From Paraburkholderia dinghuensis (GTDB lineage Bacteria; Pseudomonadota; Gammaproteobacteria; Burkholderiales; Burkholderiaceae): a stretch of 64,000 bases of DNA. Location: the NCBI RefSeq assembly GCF_003837865.1, contig NZ_RQIS01000001.1, forward strand, positions 561,699 through 625,698, read 5' to 3'. A program made the translations under genes and the position numbers. How positions within the stretch are numbered: the stretch's first letter is position 1; the number at the start of each line of letters is the position of its first letter. Under the pieces are notes generated by a model. It ran no database searches, was not told the DNA's origin, and worked only from the letters and a program-made list of their open reading frames with translations. Below, one piece after another: positions 9,481 through 20,053 of this stretch.

Positions 9481-11214
9481 ATGGCCGAACCGATTGATTC
9501 CTCAGCGCGTGAAACCGCGTCCCGCAACGCCGCCAGCGGTGCGAGCGGCAGAAACGGCGCCGCGCGCCGCACACTGCCCGCCTGGCACTATCTCGGCGCC
9601 GCCGCGCTCGGCGCGCTGAACACACTCTCGTTCGCGCCGACGCCGAACGGTGGCTGGCTCGCCATCGCGATCTTCGCCGCGTTCTACCTGTGGCTCACGC
9701 GGACGGCCGGCTGGAAGAGCGCGCTTTTCACCGGCTGGGCATTCGGCTTCGGCAATTTCGTCACCGGAGTCTGGTGGCTCTACGTGAGCATGCACTTTTA
9801 CGGTGGCATGCCCGCACCGCTCGCGGGTGCAGCGGTCGCGCTGTTCGCCCTCTATCTCGGACTGTATCCCGCGCTCGCGGCCTGCATCTGGTCCTTCTGC
9901 GCGGGACACGCAAGCAACGGCCGCGCGGGCGATCGACCGTTCTCGCCCACCTGGCACGGCGCCTTCGCATTCGCGAGCGCGTGGGCACTCGGTGAATGGG
10001 CGCGCGGCTATGTGTTTACGGGCTTTCCGTGGCTCTCGATCGGTTATACGCAGGTGGACGGTCCGCTCGCAGGATTCGCGCCGATCGCCGGTGTGTATGG
10101 GGTCGGCTGGGTGCTTGCGCTGATCGCGGCGCTCGTCGTAGAGGCGCTCGTGCGCGCGTGGGCGCTGAAGCACCAGTCTTCCGGTCATCAACCCGACGCG
10201 ACCGCGCAAGCGCACCCGCGCGCGCCGCGTGTCGCAGTTGTCGTGCCGGCAGCCGCGGCGCTCGCTTTGATCGCCACGGGGCTGCTGCTGACCAACGTGT
10301 CATGGACGCAACCCGCCAACACGCCGCTCAACGTGCGGCTCCTGCAAGGCAACGTGAAGCAGGACATGAAGTTCTCGGAAGCCGGCATGAACGCCGCGCT
10401 CGACGAGTTCCAGAAGCTGATCACCGAAAAGCCGGCCGATCTCATCGTCACGCCCGAAACCGCCATCCCGGTCCTGCTGCAGGAAATGCCCCAGCCGTTC
10501 GCGCGCGCCATCCGCCACTTCGCCGATTCCACGGGCACCGCAATCCTGTTCGGCGCGGTCGGCGGCACGGTGACGCAGGACGGTCGCGTCGTCGATTTCA
10601 CGAACAGCCTCTTTGGCATCACGCCAGGCCAGCCGGGTCTCTATCGCTACGACAAGCACCACCTCGTGCCCTTCGGCGAATTCATACCGTGGGGCTTCCA
10701 CTGGTTCGTGAACCTCATGAATATCCCGCTCGGCGACTTTGCGCGCGGCGCACCCGTGCAGCCGCCGTTCCTCGTCCACAACCAGCCGGTGGCCGCCAAC
10801 ATCTGCTATGAGGACATATTCGGCGAGGAGATCGCGCGCACAGTACGCGAGAATCCGACCGCGCCGGGCGTGCTCATCAACTCGACGAACCTGGGCTGGT
10901 TCGGCAACACCATCGCGCTCGACCAGCATCTGCAGATGGCCCGCATGCGCTCGCTCGAAACCGGCCGGCCGATGCTGCGCGCGACCAACACCGGCGCGAC
11001 AGCCGCCATCGACGCCCGCGGCCGCGTGATCGCGCGCCTGCCCGTCTACACGGTGGGCTCGCTCGACGTGCGCATCGAGGGTACGACGGGCTATACCCCC
11101 TACGTGAGAACCGGCAACAACACGGTGATTGCGATTTCGCTGTTGATGCTCGCGTTCGGCTTCGCCTTCGGGCCAGGTCGGCTCGGGCGCGGCAAGGCCG
11201 CGGACAAGCGCTAA
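9481..11214 (+). CDS. lnt: Apolipoprotein N-acyltransferase
   Basis: Lnt transfers an acyl chain from phospholipid to the N-terminal Cys of lipoproteins in the inner membrane. The 577 residues comprise about six N-terminal membrane segments (residues 35-240), a carbon-nitrogen hydrolase domain with the Glu-Lys-Cys triad visible at Glu326 (VTPETAIP), Lys392 ([11 protein letters not shown]) and Cys442 (NICYED), and a final membrane helix near 545-565. A 30-residue polar Ala/Ser/Arg N-terminal extension precedes the first helix. Several lipoproteins in this window (the 1293 gene, GH79, OPX) would be its substrates. Confidence 0.96.
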   Translation: MAEPIDSSARETASRNAASGASGRNGAARRTLPAWHYLGAAALGALNTLSFAPTPNGGWLAIAIFAAFYLWLTRTAGWKSALFTGWAFGFGNFVTGVWWLYVSMHFYGGMPAPLAGAAVALFALYLGLYPALAACIWSFCAGHASNGRAGDRPFSPTWHGAFAFASAWALGEWARGYVFTGFPWLSIGYTQVDGPLAGFAPIAGVYGVGWVLALIAALVVEALVRAWALKHQSSGHQPDATAQAHPRAPRVAVVVPAAAALALIATGLLLTNVSWTQPANTPLNVRLLQGNVKQDMKFSEAGMNAALDEFQKLITEKPADLIVTPETAIPVLLQEMPQPFARAIRHFADSTGTAILFGAVGGTVTQDGRVVDFTNSLFGITPGQPGLYRYDKHHLVPFGEFIPWGFHWFVNLMNIPLGDFARGAPVQPPFLVHNQPVAANICYEDIFGEEIARTVRENPTAPGVLINSTNLGWFGNTIALDQHLQMARMRSLETGRPMLRATNTGATAAIDARGRVIARLPVYTVGSLDVRIEGTTGYTPYVRTGNNTVIAISLLMLAFGFAFGPGRLGRGKAADKR

Positions 11215-11563
11215 GGCACGCGCCCTAGCGGCGCGGCGGTGTCGCGGCGTGCCCCTGGCCGCCCTGCCACCGCCGGGCACGCCGGCCAGGACAAGCGTTC
11301 GCACGAACGGTGTTTGCGCCCCTGGCGGCCCCGGAATACCGGTCCAGGTCTCAACGCCCCGGCAATCCGGTAAAATTCATCGTTTTAGCACCAGGCCGCC
11401 TCCCGGCCAGGGCCACCGGACGGCGCGGCGCGTAACCGCAAGCAACAGCGTTACGCAAATGCGGAACGCAAAAGCGGCACGCACCAGCGCGCAACGTCGG
11501 TGCGCTGCCGGAGCCGCCCGCATCTGCACCCAAAGACTGCCCCAAAGACACTGCAGGCACTTC
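11215..11563. promoter_or_regulatory. lnt-glyQ intergenic region with a possible -10 box
   Basis: No gene is visible in these 349 bases. A TAAAAT at 11371-11376 on the forward strand is a fair sigma-70 -10 element for glyQ, about 190 bases before its ATG, but the -35 position (about 11348-11353, GTCTCA) is weak. No attenuator or T-box structure is evident. Confidence 0.3.
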
Positions 11564-12571
11564 ATGCTCACGTTTCAGCAAATCATCCTGACGCTCCAGT
11601 CTTACTGGGACAAGCAGGGCTGCGCACTGCTCCAGCCGATCGACATGGAAGTCGGCGCCGGCACGTCGCACGTCCACACCTTCCTGCGCGCAATCGGCCC
11701 CGAGCCGTGGCGAGCCGCCTACGTGCAGCCGTCGCGCCGCCCGAAGGACGGCCGCTACGGCGAGAACCCGAACCGCCTGCAGCACTACTACCAGTACCAG
11801 GTCGTGCTCAAGCCCGCGCCGGAAAACATCCTCGACCTGTACCTCGGTTCGCTCGAAGCACTCGGCTTCGACCTGAAGCAGAACGACGTGCGCTTCGTCG
11901 AAGATGACTGGGAAAACCCGACGCTCGGCGCCTGGGGTCTCGGCTGGGAAGTGTGGCTAAACGGCATGGAAGTCACGCAGTTCACGTACTTCCAGCAGGT
12001 CGGCGGCCTCGACTGCAAGCCGGTGCTCGGCGAAATCACCTACGGTCTCGAACGGCTCGCGATGTATCTGCAGAAGGTCGAGAACGTCTACGACCTCGTC
12101 TGGACCGAGTGGGAAGAGCAAGGCCCGAACGGCCCCGAACTGCGCCGCCTCACCTACGGCGACGTTTATCACCAGAACGAAGTCGAGCAATCGACCTATA
12201 ACTTCGAGCACGCGAACGTCGACCTGCTGTTCACGTTCTTCAATGCCTACGAAGGCGAAGCGAAGCGGATGATGGAGCATCAACTCGCCCTGCCCGCCTA
12301 CGAACTCGTGCTCAAGGCCGCTCATACGTTCAACCTGCTCGACGCGCGCGGCGCGATCTCCGTCACGGAGCGCGCGGCGTATATCGGCCGCATTCGTGCG
12401 CTGTCGCGCAGCGTCGCGCAGGCGTACTTCGAATCGCGCGAAAAGCTCGGCTTCCCGATGCTCGGCAATCCGGTGCACGGCGTGCCTGGCCTCACCACCG
12501 ACGAACAGGACGCCGCGATGCCCGCCTGGGCGCCGCCGCTGAAGGTCGAACGCAAGTTCGCCGAGGAATGA
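11564..12571 (+). CDS. glyQ: Glycyl-tRNA synthetase alpha subunit
   Basis: The alpha subunit of the bacterial (alpha2beta2) glycyl-tRNA synthetase carries the catalytic class II core. The 335 residues open with [15 protein letters not shown] and contain the conserved [38 protein letters not shown] and [10 protein letters not shown] segments. Length is slightly longer than E. coli GlyQ (about 300) owing to the C-terminal tail. The ATG at 11564 is fixed by the conserved N-terminus even though the frame is open further upstream. It is directly followed by glyS. Confidence 0.97.
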   Translation: MLTFQQIILTLQSYWDKQGCALLQPIDMEVGAGTSHVHTFLRAIGPEPWRAAYVQPSRRPKDGRYGENPNRLQHYYQYQVVLKPAPENILDLYLGSLEALGFDLKQNDVRFVEDDWENPTLGAWGLGWEVWLNGMEVTQFTYFQQVGGLDCKPVLGEITYGLERLAMYLQKVENVYDLVWTEWEEQGPNGPELRRLTYGDVYHQNEVEQSTYNFEHANVDLLFTFFNAYEGEAKRMMEHQLALPAYELVLKAAHTFNLLDARGAISVTERAAYIGRIRALSRSVAQAYFESREKLGFPMLGNPVHGVPGLTTDEQDAAMPAWAPPLKVERKFAEE

Positions 12572-12588
12572 CCGGATTTCCGACAACA

Positions 12589-14688
12589 ATGACCCAAGCT
12601 CATCACGCCACTCTCCTCGTCGAACTGCTGACCGAGGAACTGCCGCCGAAAGCGCTCGCGCGCCTCGGTGATGCGTTCGCCGAAGGCATCGCGCAGCGCC
12701 TCGCGGCGCGCGACCTGATCGAAGGCGAACTCTCATTCGAACGCTATGCCACGCCGCGCCGCCTCGCCGTGGCGATCAAGAACGTGCGCAGCGTCGCGCC
12801 GGAAAAGCAGGTTCGCGAAAAAGTGTTGCCGGTATCGGTTGCGCTCGACGCCAACGGCCAGCCCACCGCGCCGCTCGCGAAGAAGCTCGCGGCGCTCGGC
12901 TTCCCTGACTTCCCGGTGAGCGACCTCGAGCGCGCCTCCGATGGCAAGAACGAAGCGTTCTTCCTTCATTACGCGGCGCCGGGCGCTACGCTCACCGACG
13001 GCCTGCAGGCCGTGCTCGACGAAGCGCTCACGAAGCTGCCGATTCCGAAGGTCATGACGTACCAGCGCCCGGACGGCAGCAACGTCCAGTTCGTACGTCC
13101 GGTGCACCGCCTCACGGTGCTGCACGGCGACACGGTCGTGCCCGTGACGGCGTTCGGCATCGACGCCGACGACACCACGCGCGGCCACCGCTTCCTCTCC
13201 GAAGGCCCGATCGCCATCACGCGTGCCGACGATTACGCGTACACGCTGCAGCACAAGGGCTTCGTGATCGCGAGCTACACGGACCGTCGCGAATCGATCC
13301 GCTCGCAACTGATCGCGCAGGCGGGTAGCGACCAGGTCGTGATGCCCGACGCGCTGCTCGACGAAGTGACGTCGCTCGTCGAATGGCCGGTTGTGTACGC
13401 ATGCAAATTCGAGGACGAGTTCCTGCAGGTGCCGCAGGAATGCCTGATCCTCACGATGCAGACGAACCAGAAGTACTTCGCGCTCACCGACGCCGAAGGC
13501 CGCCTGCGCTCGCGCTTTCTGATCGTCTCGAACATCGCGACCGATACGCCGGTCGAGATCGTCGAAGGCAACGAGCGCGTCGTGCGCCCGCGTCTTGCCG
13601 ACGCCAAGTTCTTCTTCGAGCAGGACAAGAAGAAGCCGCTCGCGCAGCGCGTGCCGCTGCTCGCGAACGTCGTCTATCACAACAAGCTCGGCTCGCAGCT
13701 GCAGCGCGTTGAGCGTCTCGAAGCGCTCGCCGGTGAAATCGCACAGATGTGCGGCGCCGACGTCACGCTCGCGAAACGCGGCGCACGCCTCGCGAAGGCC
13801 GACCTGCTGACCGACATGGTGGGCGAGTTCCCCGAGCTGCAAGGCACGATGGGCACCTACTACGCGCGTCACGACGGCGAACCCGAAGAAGTGGCGCTCG
13901 CGTGCTCGGAGCACTATCAACCGCGCTTCTCCGGCGACGCACTGCCGACCACGCCCACGGGCACGATCGTCGCGCTCGCGGACAAGCTGGAGACGCTCGT
14001 CGGCATCTGGGGCATCGGCCTCGCGCCGACCGGCGAGAAGGACCCGTTCGCGCTGCGCCGCCACGCACTGGGCGTGCTGCGCATTCTCATCGAAAAGCAG
14101 TTGCCGCTCGACCTCGTCGCACTGCTGCGCGCCGCTTACGCGCAATTCGCGAACATCGCGACGGTGACCGATTCGACCGACGCGATCTACGAGTTCTGCA
14201 TGGACCGTCTGCGCGGTCTGCTGCGCGAGCGCGGCCACGCACCCGCTGAAATCGACGCGGTGCTCGCGCTCAATCTCACGCAACTTGACGATGTCGTCGC
14301 GCGCCTCGACGCCGTGCGCGAATTCGCGTCGCTCGCGGAAGCCGCGTCGCTCGCGGCGGCGAACAAGCGCATCTCGAACATCCTCAAGAAGTCCGAAGGT
14401 GTCGACGACGCGGCCATTCAGATCGCGCTCTTCGTCGAAGCGGCCGAAAAGGCGCTCCACGCCCAGCTCGAACAAGTCGCGCCGCGTGTGCAAACGCAGC
14501 TCGCCGCACGCGAGTACACGGGCGCGCTCACGGCGCTAGCAGCACTGCGCGAAACCGTCGACACGTTCTTCAACGACGTGATGGTCAACGCCGAAGACCC
14601 GGCGCTGCGGGCCAACCGCCTCGCGCTGCTCAAGGCGTTGCATCGCCAGATGAACAGCGTCGCGGACATCTCGCGACTCGCCGCGTGA
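12589..14688 (+). CDS. glyS: Glycyl-tRNA synthetase beta subunit
   Basis: The beta subunit binds tRNA-Gly and completes the alpha2beta2 enzyme. The protein (699 residues from the ATG at 12589) shows the family opening [17 protein letters not shown], the RFLIVSN and [12 protein letters not shown](F)EQD segments, the HD-like [12 protein letters not shown] region and a C-terminal DALR anticodon-binding region. An in-frame ATG at 12568 overlaps the glyQ stop (ATGA), but its GAGGA sits directly against it; either start is possible. Translational coupling with glyQ is likely. Confidence 0.96.
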   Translation: MTQAHHATLLVELLTEELPPKALARLGDAFAEGIAQRLAARDLIEGELSFERYATPRRLAVAIKNVRSVAPEKQVREKVLPVSVALDANGQPTAPLAKKLAALGFPDFPVSDLERASDGKNEAFFLHYAAPGATLTDGLQAVLDEALTKLPIPKVMTYQRPDGSNVQFVRPVHRLTVLHGDTVVPVTAFGIDADDTTRGHRFLSEGPIAITRADDYAYTLQHKGFVIASYTDRRESIRSQLIAQAGSDQVVMPDALLDEVTSLVEWPVVYACKFEDEFLQVPQECLILTMQTNQKYFALTDAEGRLRSRFLIVSNIATDTPVEIVEGNERVVRPRLADAKFFFEQDKKKPLAQRVPLLANVVYHNKLGSQLQRVERLEALAGEIAQMCGADVTLAKRGARLAKADLLTDMVGEFPELQGTMGTYYARHDGEPEEVALACSEHYQPRFSGDALPTTPTGTIVALADKLETLVGIWGIGLAPTGEKDPFALRRHALGVLRILIEKQLPLDLVALLRAAYAQFANIATVTDSTDAIYEFCMDRLRGLLRERGHAPAEIDAVLALNLTQLDDVVARLDAVREFASLAEAASLAAANKRISNILKKSEGVDDAAIQIALFVEAAEKALHAQLEQVAPRVQTQLAAREYTGALTALAALRETVDTFFNDVMVNAEDPALRANRLALLKALHRQMNSVADISRLAA

Positions 14689-14716
14689 TGCGGCACTCAC
14701 GTAACTGAGCGACGCC

Positions 14717-15280
14717 ATGCCGACCAGTTCCAGCAGAAAGCTGGTGATCCTCGACCGCGACGGCGTGATCAACCTCGATTCCGACGCGTTCATCAAGTCG
14801 CCGGGCGAATGGGTCGCCATCCCCGGCAGCCTCGAAGCGATCGCGCGCCTGAACCAGGCGGGCTATCGCATCGCGGTGGCATCGAACCAGTCGGGCATCG
14901 GCCGCGGCCTCTTCGACACGGCTGCTCTCAACGCCATGCATGCGAAGATGCACAAGCAACTCGCTGCCGTGGGTGGACGCATCGACGCTGTGTTCTTCTG
15001 CCCGCACACGGCGCTTGACCAGTGCGACTGCCGCAAGCCGAAGCCCGGCATGCTGAAGATGATCGCGGAACGCTTCGAAGTCGATCCTTCGGTTACGCCG
15101 GTCGTGGGCGACGCGCTGCGCGACCTGCAGGCCGGCGCCGCGCTCGGTTTTCCCACGCACCTCGTGCGTACCGGCAAGGGCGAAAAGACGCTGGCCGCGG
15201 GCGACCTGCCCGAAGGCACGCAGATCCACAACGATCTGCGCGCGTTCGCTCTGGACCTCCTCGCGAAAGAGTCCGACTGA
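14717..15280 (+). CDS. gmhB: D-glycero-beta-D-manno-heptose 1,7-bisphosphate 7-phosphatase
   Basis: GmhB removes the 7-phosphate in ADP-heptose synthesis for the LPS core. The 187-residue HAD protein has motif I LDRDGVIN at residues 12-19, SNQSGIGRG, a zinc-binding cluster CPH...CDCRKPKPGM (about residues 94-115) typical of GmhB, and motif IV GDALRDLQAG. It starts 28 bases after glyS and precedes plsC by 77 bases in the same orientation, a standard Burkholderiales order. Confidence 0.93.
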   Translation: MPTSSSRKLVILDRDGVINLDSDAFIKSPGEWVAIPGSLEAIARLNQAGYRIAVASNQSGIGRGLFDTAALNAMHAKMHKQLAAVGGRIDAVFFCPHTALDQCDCRKPKPGMLKMIAERFEVDPSVTPVVGDALRDLQAGAALGFPTHLVRTGKGEKTLAAGDLPEGTQIHNDLRAFALDLLAKESD

Positions 15281-15357
15281 CCCGACCCGACGCTAACCCA
15301 ACGGCCACGCGGCGCGCCCAAACCACGCGCCGCACGCCCTACCTCCTGGCCCGATCG

Positions 15358-16119
15358 ATGCGCTTTATCCGCTCCCTGCTGCTGTTCATCTACTTCGTCG
15401 TGTTCACGGTGCCGTATGCCACGGCGTGCATCGTCGCATTCCCGTTCCTGAGCGCGAACCGCCGCTACTGGATGGCCGTGGGCTGGTGCCGCACCACCCT
15501 CTTCGTGGCGCGCTGGCTCACGGGTATCCGCTATCGCATCGAAGGCATGGAGAACCTGCCAGACGGCGCGGCGGTGGTCCTCGCGAAGCACCAGTCGGCA
15601 TGGGAGACGATCGCGCTCCCCGCGCTGATGCCGCGGCCAATGTGCTATGTGTTCAAGCGCGAACTGCTTTACGTGCCGTTCTTCGGCTGGACGCTCGGCA
15701 TGCTGAAGATGGTTCACATCAACCGGAAGGAAGGCAAGCTCGCATTCAATTCGGTGACGCGCCAAGGCAAGCTTCGCATGGCCGAGGGCGCATGGATCAT
15801 CATGTTCCCGGAAGGCACGCGCACACAGGTCGGCAAACAGGGGAAGTACAAGACCGGCGGAGCACGCCTCGCGGTGGAGACGGGCGCGCAGGTCATACCG
15901 GTCGCGCACAATGCGGGACACGTCTGGCCCCGCAACTCGTTCATCAAATATCCTGGTATAGTCACGGTGTCGATCGGCAAGCCTATCGACACGGCCGGAC
16001 TCTCGCCCGATGAGGTGAACACGCGTGTCGAAAAGTGGATCGAGACCGAAATGCGGCGCATCGATCCCGACGCGTATCGCGCGACGGAAAACGCGTCTGC
16101 GAACACGGCGCGGATCTGA
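15358..16119 (+). CDS. plsC: 1-acyl-sn-glycerol-3-phosphate acyltransferase
   Basis: PlsC acylates lysophosphatidate to phosphatidate at the inner membrane. The 253 residues show an N-terminal membrane helix (about residues 5-30), the acyltransferase motif I as KHQSAWET (HX4E rather than HX4D), motif III FPEGTRT, and the later conserved PVAHNAG segment. HX4E is common in this branch of the family. The ATG at 15358 gives the hydrophobic MRFIRSLLLF opening; the frame is open earlier but that part overlaps gmhB. Confidence 0.92.
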   Translation: MRFIRSLLLFIYFVVFTVPYATACIVAFPFLSANRRYWMAVGWCRTTLFVARWLTGIRYRIEGMENLPDGAAVVLAKHQSAWETIALPALMPRPMCYVFKRELLYVPFFGWTLGMLKMVHINRKEGKLAFNSVTRQGKLRMAEGAWIIMFPEGTRTQVGKQGKYKTGGARLAVETGAQVIPVAHNAGHVWPRNSFIKYPGIVTVSIGKPIDTAGLSPDEVNTRVEKWIETEMRRIDPDAYRATENASANTARI

Positions 16120-16198
16120 AGCGCGCGGGCTGCCCAGCGACGTGCGCTTCATCGGCCTGAAAGCGCGTACCACCCGCTCAAACGCACGAGACCTGACG

Positions 16199-17047
16199 AT
16201 GCAGAAGTCCCCCACGCCGCGGCCCTCCGCGGCGCTCGACAACCGTCAACTCGATCTGCCGCTCTTCGCACAGCCGGCTTCCCCCGCTACACCCCTTACA
16301 CCTACCGCTACGCCGCTTGCACCGGACGGCACGAAGCTGCGCTCGATCGTGCTGGGCGCGCGGACGCTGCACTATCGGCTCAAACGCTCGTCGCGGCGCT
16401 CGATCGGATTTGCGATCGACGGCACCGGGCTCGCAATCACGGCGCCGCGCTGGGTCACGCTTACGGATATCGAGAATGCCATCGCCGAGAAGCAGCGCTG
16501 GATCTTCGCGAAGCTTGCTGAGTGGCAAACGCGCGTGGAGCAGCGCGCGCTGCCGCGAATCGAGTGGGGTGACGGCGCCGAAGTGCCCTATCTCGGCAAG
16601 CCGGTGCGGGTGACACTCGGCGCGCGGCATCTTGTCTTCGACGAGACGACGCGCGTGCTCGCGCTGCCGCTGCCGCCACACGCGGATCCGCAGCAGATCA
16701 AAGACCGCGTGCTCGGATGGTTGCAAGGGGAAGCCAGGCGGATTTTCGGCGAGCGGCTCGCGGTCTATGCCGAGCGGCTCGACGTGACGTTTCGCTCATA
16801 TGCGCTTTCTTCGGCGACGACGCGTTGGGGTAGTTGCTCAAGCGAAGGACGGATCCGGCTCAACTGGCGGCTGGTGCACTTTCCGCTTTCTATCGTCGAC
16901 TATGTCGTCGCGCATGAACTTGCTCATCTGCGGGAGATGAATCACAGCCCCAGGTTCTGGCAGACCGTCGAGTCGATTTTTCCTGAGTTTCGCGAGGCCA
17001 GGAAGGCGCTTAAGCAGCATCCGCCGGAGATGGTGCCGGGGGTGTGA
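16199..17047 (+). CDS. YgjP/DUF45-family zinc metallopeptidase-like protein
   Basis: A 282-residue protein with a C-terminal M48-like domain carrying the zinc motif HELAHLREMNHS (HExxH plus downstream His, about residues 240-250) and the family segment TTRWGSCSSEGRIRLNW just before it. The first 45 residues are a Pro/Thr/Ala-rich linker. E. coli YgjP-type proteins are poorly characterised; a protease role is plausible, not shown. It is the last housekeeping gene before the accessory island: its neighbour in related genomes, gloA, is 38.8 kb away here. Confidence 0.88.
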   Translation: MQKSPTPRPSAALDNRQLDLPLFAQPASPATPLTPTATPLAPDGTKLRSIVLGARTLHYRLKRSSRRSIGFAIDGTGLAITAPRWVTLTDIENAIAEKQRWIFAKLAEWQTRVEQRALPRIEWGDGAEVPYLGKPVRVTLGARHLVFDETTRVLALPLPPHADPQQIKDRVLGWLQGEARRIFGERLAVYAERLDVTFRSYALSSATTRWGSCSSEGRIRLNWRLVHFPLSIVDYVVAHELAHLREMNHSPRFWQTVESIFPEFREARKALKQHPPEMVPGV

Positions 17048-17289
17048 GCAAAGTCTGTGGCGACGCGAACAATAAACTTCGTTTGACGATGCCCGTAACG
17101 CTCGCTACGGTCGCTGACGGTAACCAACGTTTGAGCCGCGACAGCCTGCCCCTGCGCAGCAAGAATCGGGGCATTCACGGAAACAGTCTGGAAGAACACA
17201 AGTACGAACGCCGTCGCTCGGCCTGCCGCGGCGAACGACCGGAACATTGACACGATACTTCGTCGTCCAGATTGTTCGTCATCCCGCAT
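17048..17289 (-). pseudogene. Signal-peptide-bearing 5' gene remnant at island edge
   Basis: Reverse frame starting at ATG 17289 (or 17247) reads like a real N-terminus: MFRSFAAAGRATAFVL followed by a hydrophobic stretch and an A-Q-A-type cleavage region, then a short mature part. It runs straight into the antisense of the ygjP 3' end and stops at 16942. The simplest reading is the 5' end of a secreted-protein gene truncated when the island was joined to ygjP. It could also be a chance frame. The parent family is not recognisable. Confidence 0.35.
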
Positions 17290-17462
17290 ATTGCTTTTTC
17301 CAGCTTTCAGGCGCGAGCGATGGCTTCGCGCACGAATAGCATCAAGGACGAGCCGGTGGTTTCCCGGAGCCGGCACTCCCCCTCCTTCCGAATTCTTCAA
17401 GTTTTTACGTTTTCCGCCGTTAGGCAGTAGACGGACACGCTACAGGCTCGAATCAGACTTGA

Positions 17463-17615
17463 GGCGAATCCGCTGTTCAAGGTCGCCCAGAGCGCTACGG
17501 CGGTGGCCGGGACGCGCCGGTGCGGGCGTTTTTTCACTGGCTCAAGACTGAGCGGGAAGGCAAGCCCGTCAGACACAGGGGCGCATCACTTGGCATAGTT
17601 CCGGCGCCGATCTGA
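17463..17615 (+). pseudogene. Possible C-terminal remnant of a LysR-type regulator
   Basis: A start-less forward frame ends at a TGA at 17613-17615 and reads ...RPERYGGGRDAPVRAFFHWL, then a short basic tail. The phrase resembles the last residues of GcvA-type LysR regulators (a charged turn, then a V-R-A-F-x-x-W-L helix). No upstream part of such a gene is present. The match is short and by eye only. Confidence 0.2.
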
Positions 17616-18010
17616 CGGCGCGTGATTGCGAAGAGCACCCGCAATAGAAAGTACTACAGATAATTGTTAAATACCACTGCCAAGGTGTGCGGCATAAACA
17701 CATCGATCAGTCTGAGCGGCACATTTTTGAGATAATGCGCCGACAAAAAACATGTCGTGCTCGTTGAAGGTAGCGCGACTGCAAGGCCGGCACTTTGAGA
17801 CGTGTCGCGCGGGGATGGACGAAATCGTCGACTGCCTCAGCTCTTAGGGTGCTCGTCGGCCAAATTCACCATTGAACCACGCCAACCCCATGACGTTCGA
17901 GAAAACCGTATCGCAGCCCGTCAGGAAGAGGTGACCTGACAGCCTCTGCTATCGGCTTCGAGAACCACGCACAAGGCCACAATAAATCTGCTGGACGGAG
18001 AGTATCTATT
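17616..18010. other. AT-richer intergenic region upstream of the GH79 gene
   Basis: About 395 bases with clearly lower GC than the flanking housekeeping genes and no gene. It probably holds the promoter of the GH79 gene; several TA-rich hexamers occur (for example GATAAT at 17731-17736) but none has a matched -35 box, so I do not call a promoter. A GGAGAG lies about 10 bases before the GH79 ATG. Confidence 0.5.
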
Positions 18011-19612
18011 ATGAAAAAAACAACGGGTAAAAGGCAAAAGAGCCATCTATGCCCACCACTGCCGGTTATGGATAGACGGACGTTCGTCCAATTCACAACC
18101 CTCTCGGCAGCATTAATGTTGGCCGGATGTGGCGGAAGTTCGAACGGTGGAAGTAATTATGTCGATAAAGGTGCCTCGACATCTTCGGGTCTGACGGCAA
18201 CACTGCAAATCGCGGAAAATCAGATACCAGGTACAGTGTCGCTCGACTCCAGCTTTGCCAGCCTGAGCTTTGAAAAGAACCACATTAACACTTCTCCTGG
18301 CGTCTACTTTGGTCCGAATAATACAAGCCTGATTGGACTGCTTAACGCATTGGGCGGGGGCGTGCTGCGCATCGGTGGAAACAGCGTCGACCGTATCTCC
18401 TGGACACCAGCTGGCGCCGGCCAAACCAGCGGACAGGTATCACAACGCGACGTTGCGAACTTTGCGAACTTCATGAAGCAATGTCCGGGCTGGCGGGTGC
18501 TTTATGGCATCAATTTCGCCAGCTCGCGGGGCTCGATCGCTTCGCCGGCGCTCGCAGCCGACGAAGCCGCTTATGTGTCGCAAATGCTCGGTGGCCAGTT
18601 GTTGGCGTTCGAGATCGGCAATGAACCCGATCTCTACGGAGACAGTAATACGCCAACCCTCGCAGGATTCACCTACAGTACGTTTCTCAACGGCGGTACG
18701 CTCGCGCAGGGCACGTTTGCGGGCTGGAGCGCATTCGCTCAGGCGATCCGGGGCGCTGTTGCCGGGGCGGTCCTGAGTGGTCCAGCGGCATCAAGTGAGA
18801 AGGGTGGATGGGCGGAACGCTTTGCATCGAGCGAAGCCGGCAACATTGCGTTGATGACCGAGCACTACTACATCGACAACTACAACAGCGCGGCGCCATC
18901 GATAAACGGGATGCTGTCTACCCCCGATACTAATCTCATAGCCGCGCTGCGAAATCTGCAGGCCACTTCGAATACCACCGGAATACCGTTTCGTATCGGC
19001 GAATGCAATTCATATTTTTCAAGTTCAAATCCGGCTGGCGTGAGCAATGTGTTCGCGGCGGCGTTGTGGGCAATCGACTTCATCTTCACACACGCGAAAT
19101 ATGGCGCGAGTGGTCTGAACTTCCACAACAATGGCTCGATTTCAAGCTACACCGCAATAGGTGACACGCGGGGAACCGTCACCGCCGTTCAGCCGCTCTA
19201 CTACGCACTCGCTTTCTTTTCACAGATATTCCAGGGGGGAGCGACGGGCAAGCTCTTGAGCAGTAATCTCACCGCGAATAGCACCGCTTTGAGCGGTTAC
19301 GCAATCGCGTCGAGCGCCGGCGAGATCTGTGCGATTATCAACAATAAGGACCCGGTCAATGCCGCAAGTGTGACGATCGAAACCGGCAGGTCTGCCTCTC
19401 AGGCTACGATAACGAATCTCGAATCGTCCGGAGCGACACCCTTGACGAATCCCGGCATCTATAACGGTGGGATACCCATTACGTTAGGCGGACAGCCGAT
19501 CAGTCTGAACGGTGGATGGACAGGAGCTCCGCAACAAACGATTGAGGTTTCCGGCCAAAGCCTGACGGCGAACGTTGCGCCCGCGACGGCTGCTTTGATT
19601 CGCATCGCCTAG
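18011..19612 (+). CDS. GH79-family glycoside hydrolase, putative Tat-exported lipoprotein
   Basis: A 533-residue protein related to bacterial GH79 beta-glucuronidases/heparanases. Both catalytic Glu are visible: acid/base Glu205 in FEIGNEPD and nucleophile Glu331 in RIGECNS; a beta-domain follows (about residues 400-533). The N-terminus has DRRTFVQ, a twin-Arg motif, then a hydrophobic stretch ending LAGCGGSS, so Cys40 would be lipidated after Tat export. The mature start is Gly/Ser-rich, a usual tether. The true start may be Met20. It is transcribed towards the capsule operon and probably trims or remodels a glucuronate-containing glycan, plausibly the capsule made here. A heparanase of this family is known from B. 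pseudomallei; substrate here is not provable. Confidence 0.85.
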   Translation: MKKTTGKRQKSHLCPPLPVMDRRTFVQFTTLSAALMLAGCGGSSNGGSNYVDKGASTSSGLTATLQIAENQIPGTVSLDSSFASLSFEKNHINTSPGVYFGPNNTSLIGLLNALGGGVLRIGGNSVDRISWTPAGAGQTSGQVSQRDVANFANFMKQCPGWRVLYGINFASSRGSIASPALAADEAAYVSQMLGGQLLAFEIGNEPDLYGDSNTPTLAGFTYSTFLNGGTLAQGTFAGWSAFAQAIRGAVAGAVLSGPAASSEKGGWAERFASSEAGNIALMTEHYYIDNYNSAAPSINGMLSTPDTNLIAALRNLQATSNTTGIPFRIGECNSYFSSSNPAGVSNVFAAALWAIDFIFTHAKYGASGLNFHNNGSISSYTAIGDTRGTVTAVQPLYYALAFFSQIFQGGATGKLLSSNLTANSTALSGYAIASSAGEICAIINNKDPVNAASVTIETGRSASQATITNLESSGATPLTNPGIYNGGIPITLGGQPISLNGGWTGAPQQTIEVSGQSLTANVAPATAALIRIA

Positions 19613-20053
19613 CGTCTGCCGACAAAAGATTCCCTGGGAACCGTCAACCACAGCTGAAATCTGCTTGCGTCCTATTTTGGGTAAGCCAGGATAGCGCGAC
19701 GGTTGCTGCGGGATGACTAATGTAATCGGATCGCGGGATTGCTGCCGGGGAGAGTGGTCGGTCGAAAACGCCTCGCAGCAAATAGTTTCGACGTTTTACT
19801 CGCGGTATCACAAGCCATTCGAGCGCTTCCCGGCATTCGTCGCTCTGACCGCTTCGTTCATCTGGCCGGATTGATATTGTTGACAGACCGCAGCACGACA
19901 GAAACAACATTCCTCACGCGATATCAACTTACGTTGCCCCGTGGCATTCGGACCTCTAACTGTTCGGCGATCATGCCGCCCGTTGGTTCCGATCGGCGTG
20001 CCAGGCGCGCTCGAAGTTCGGACGGATTAGCCCACGTCCGTCGATGTACGCGA
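19613..20053. other. Convergent intergenic region
   Basis: About 440 bases between the GH79 gene and wecB, which point at each other. Short frames on both strands are arginine-rich and unconvincing. I found no classic hairpin plus T-run for either side, so terminators, if present, are not of the simple kind. Confidence 0.45.
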
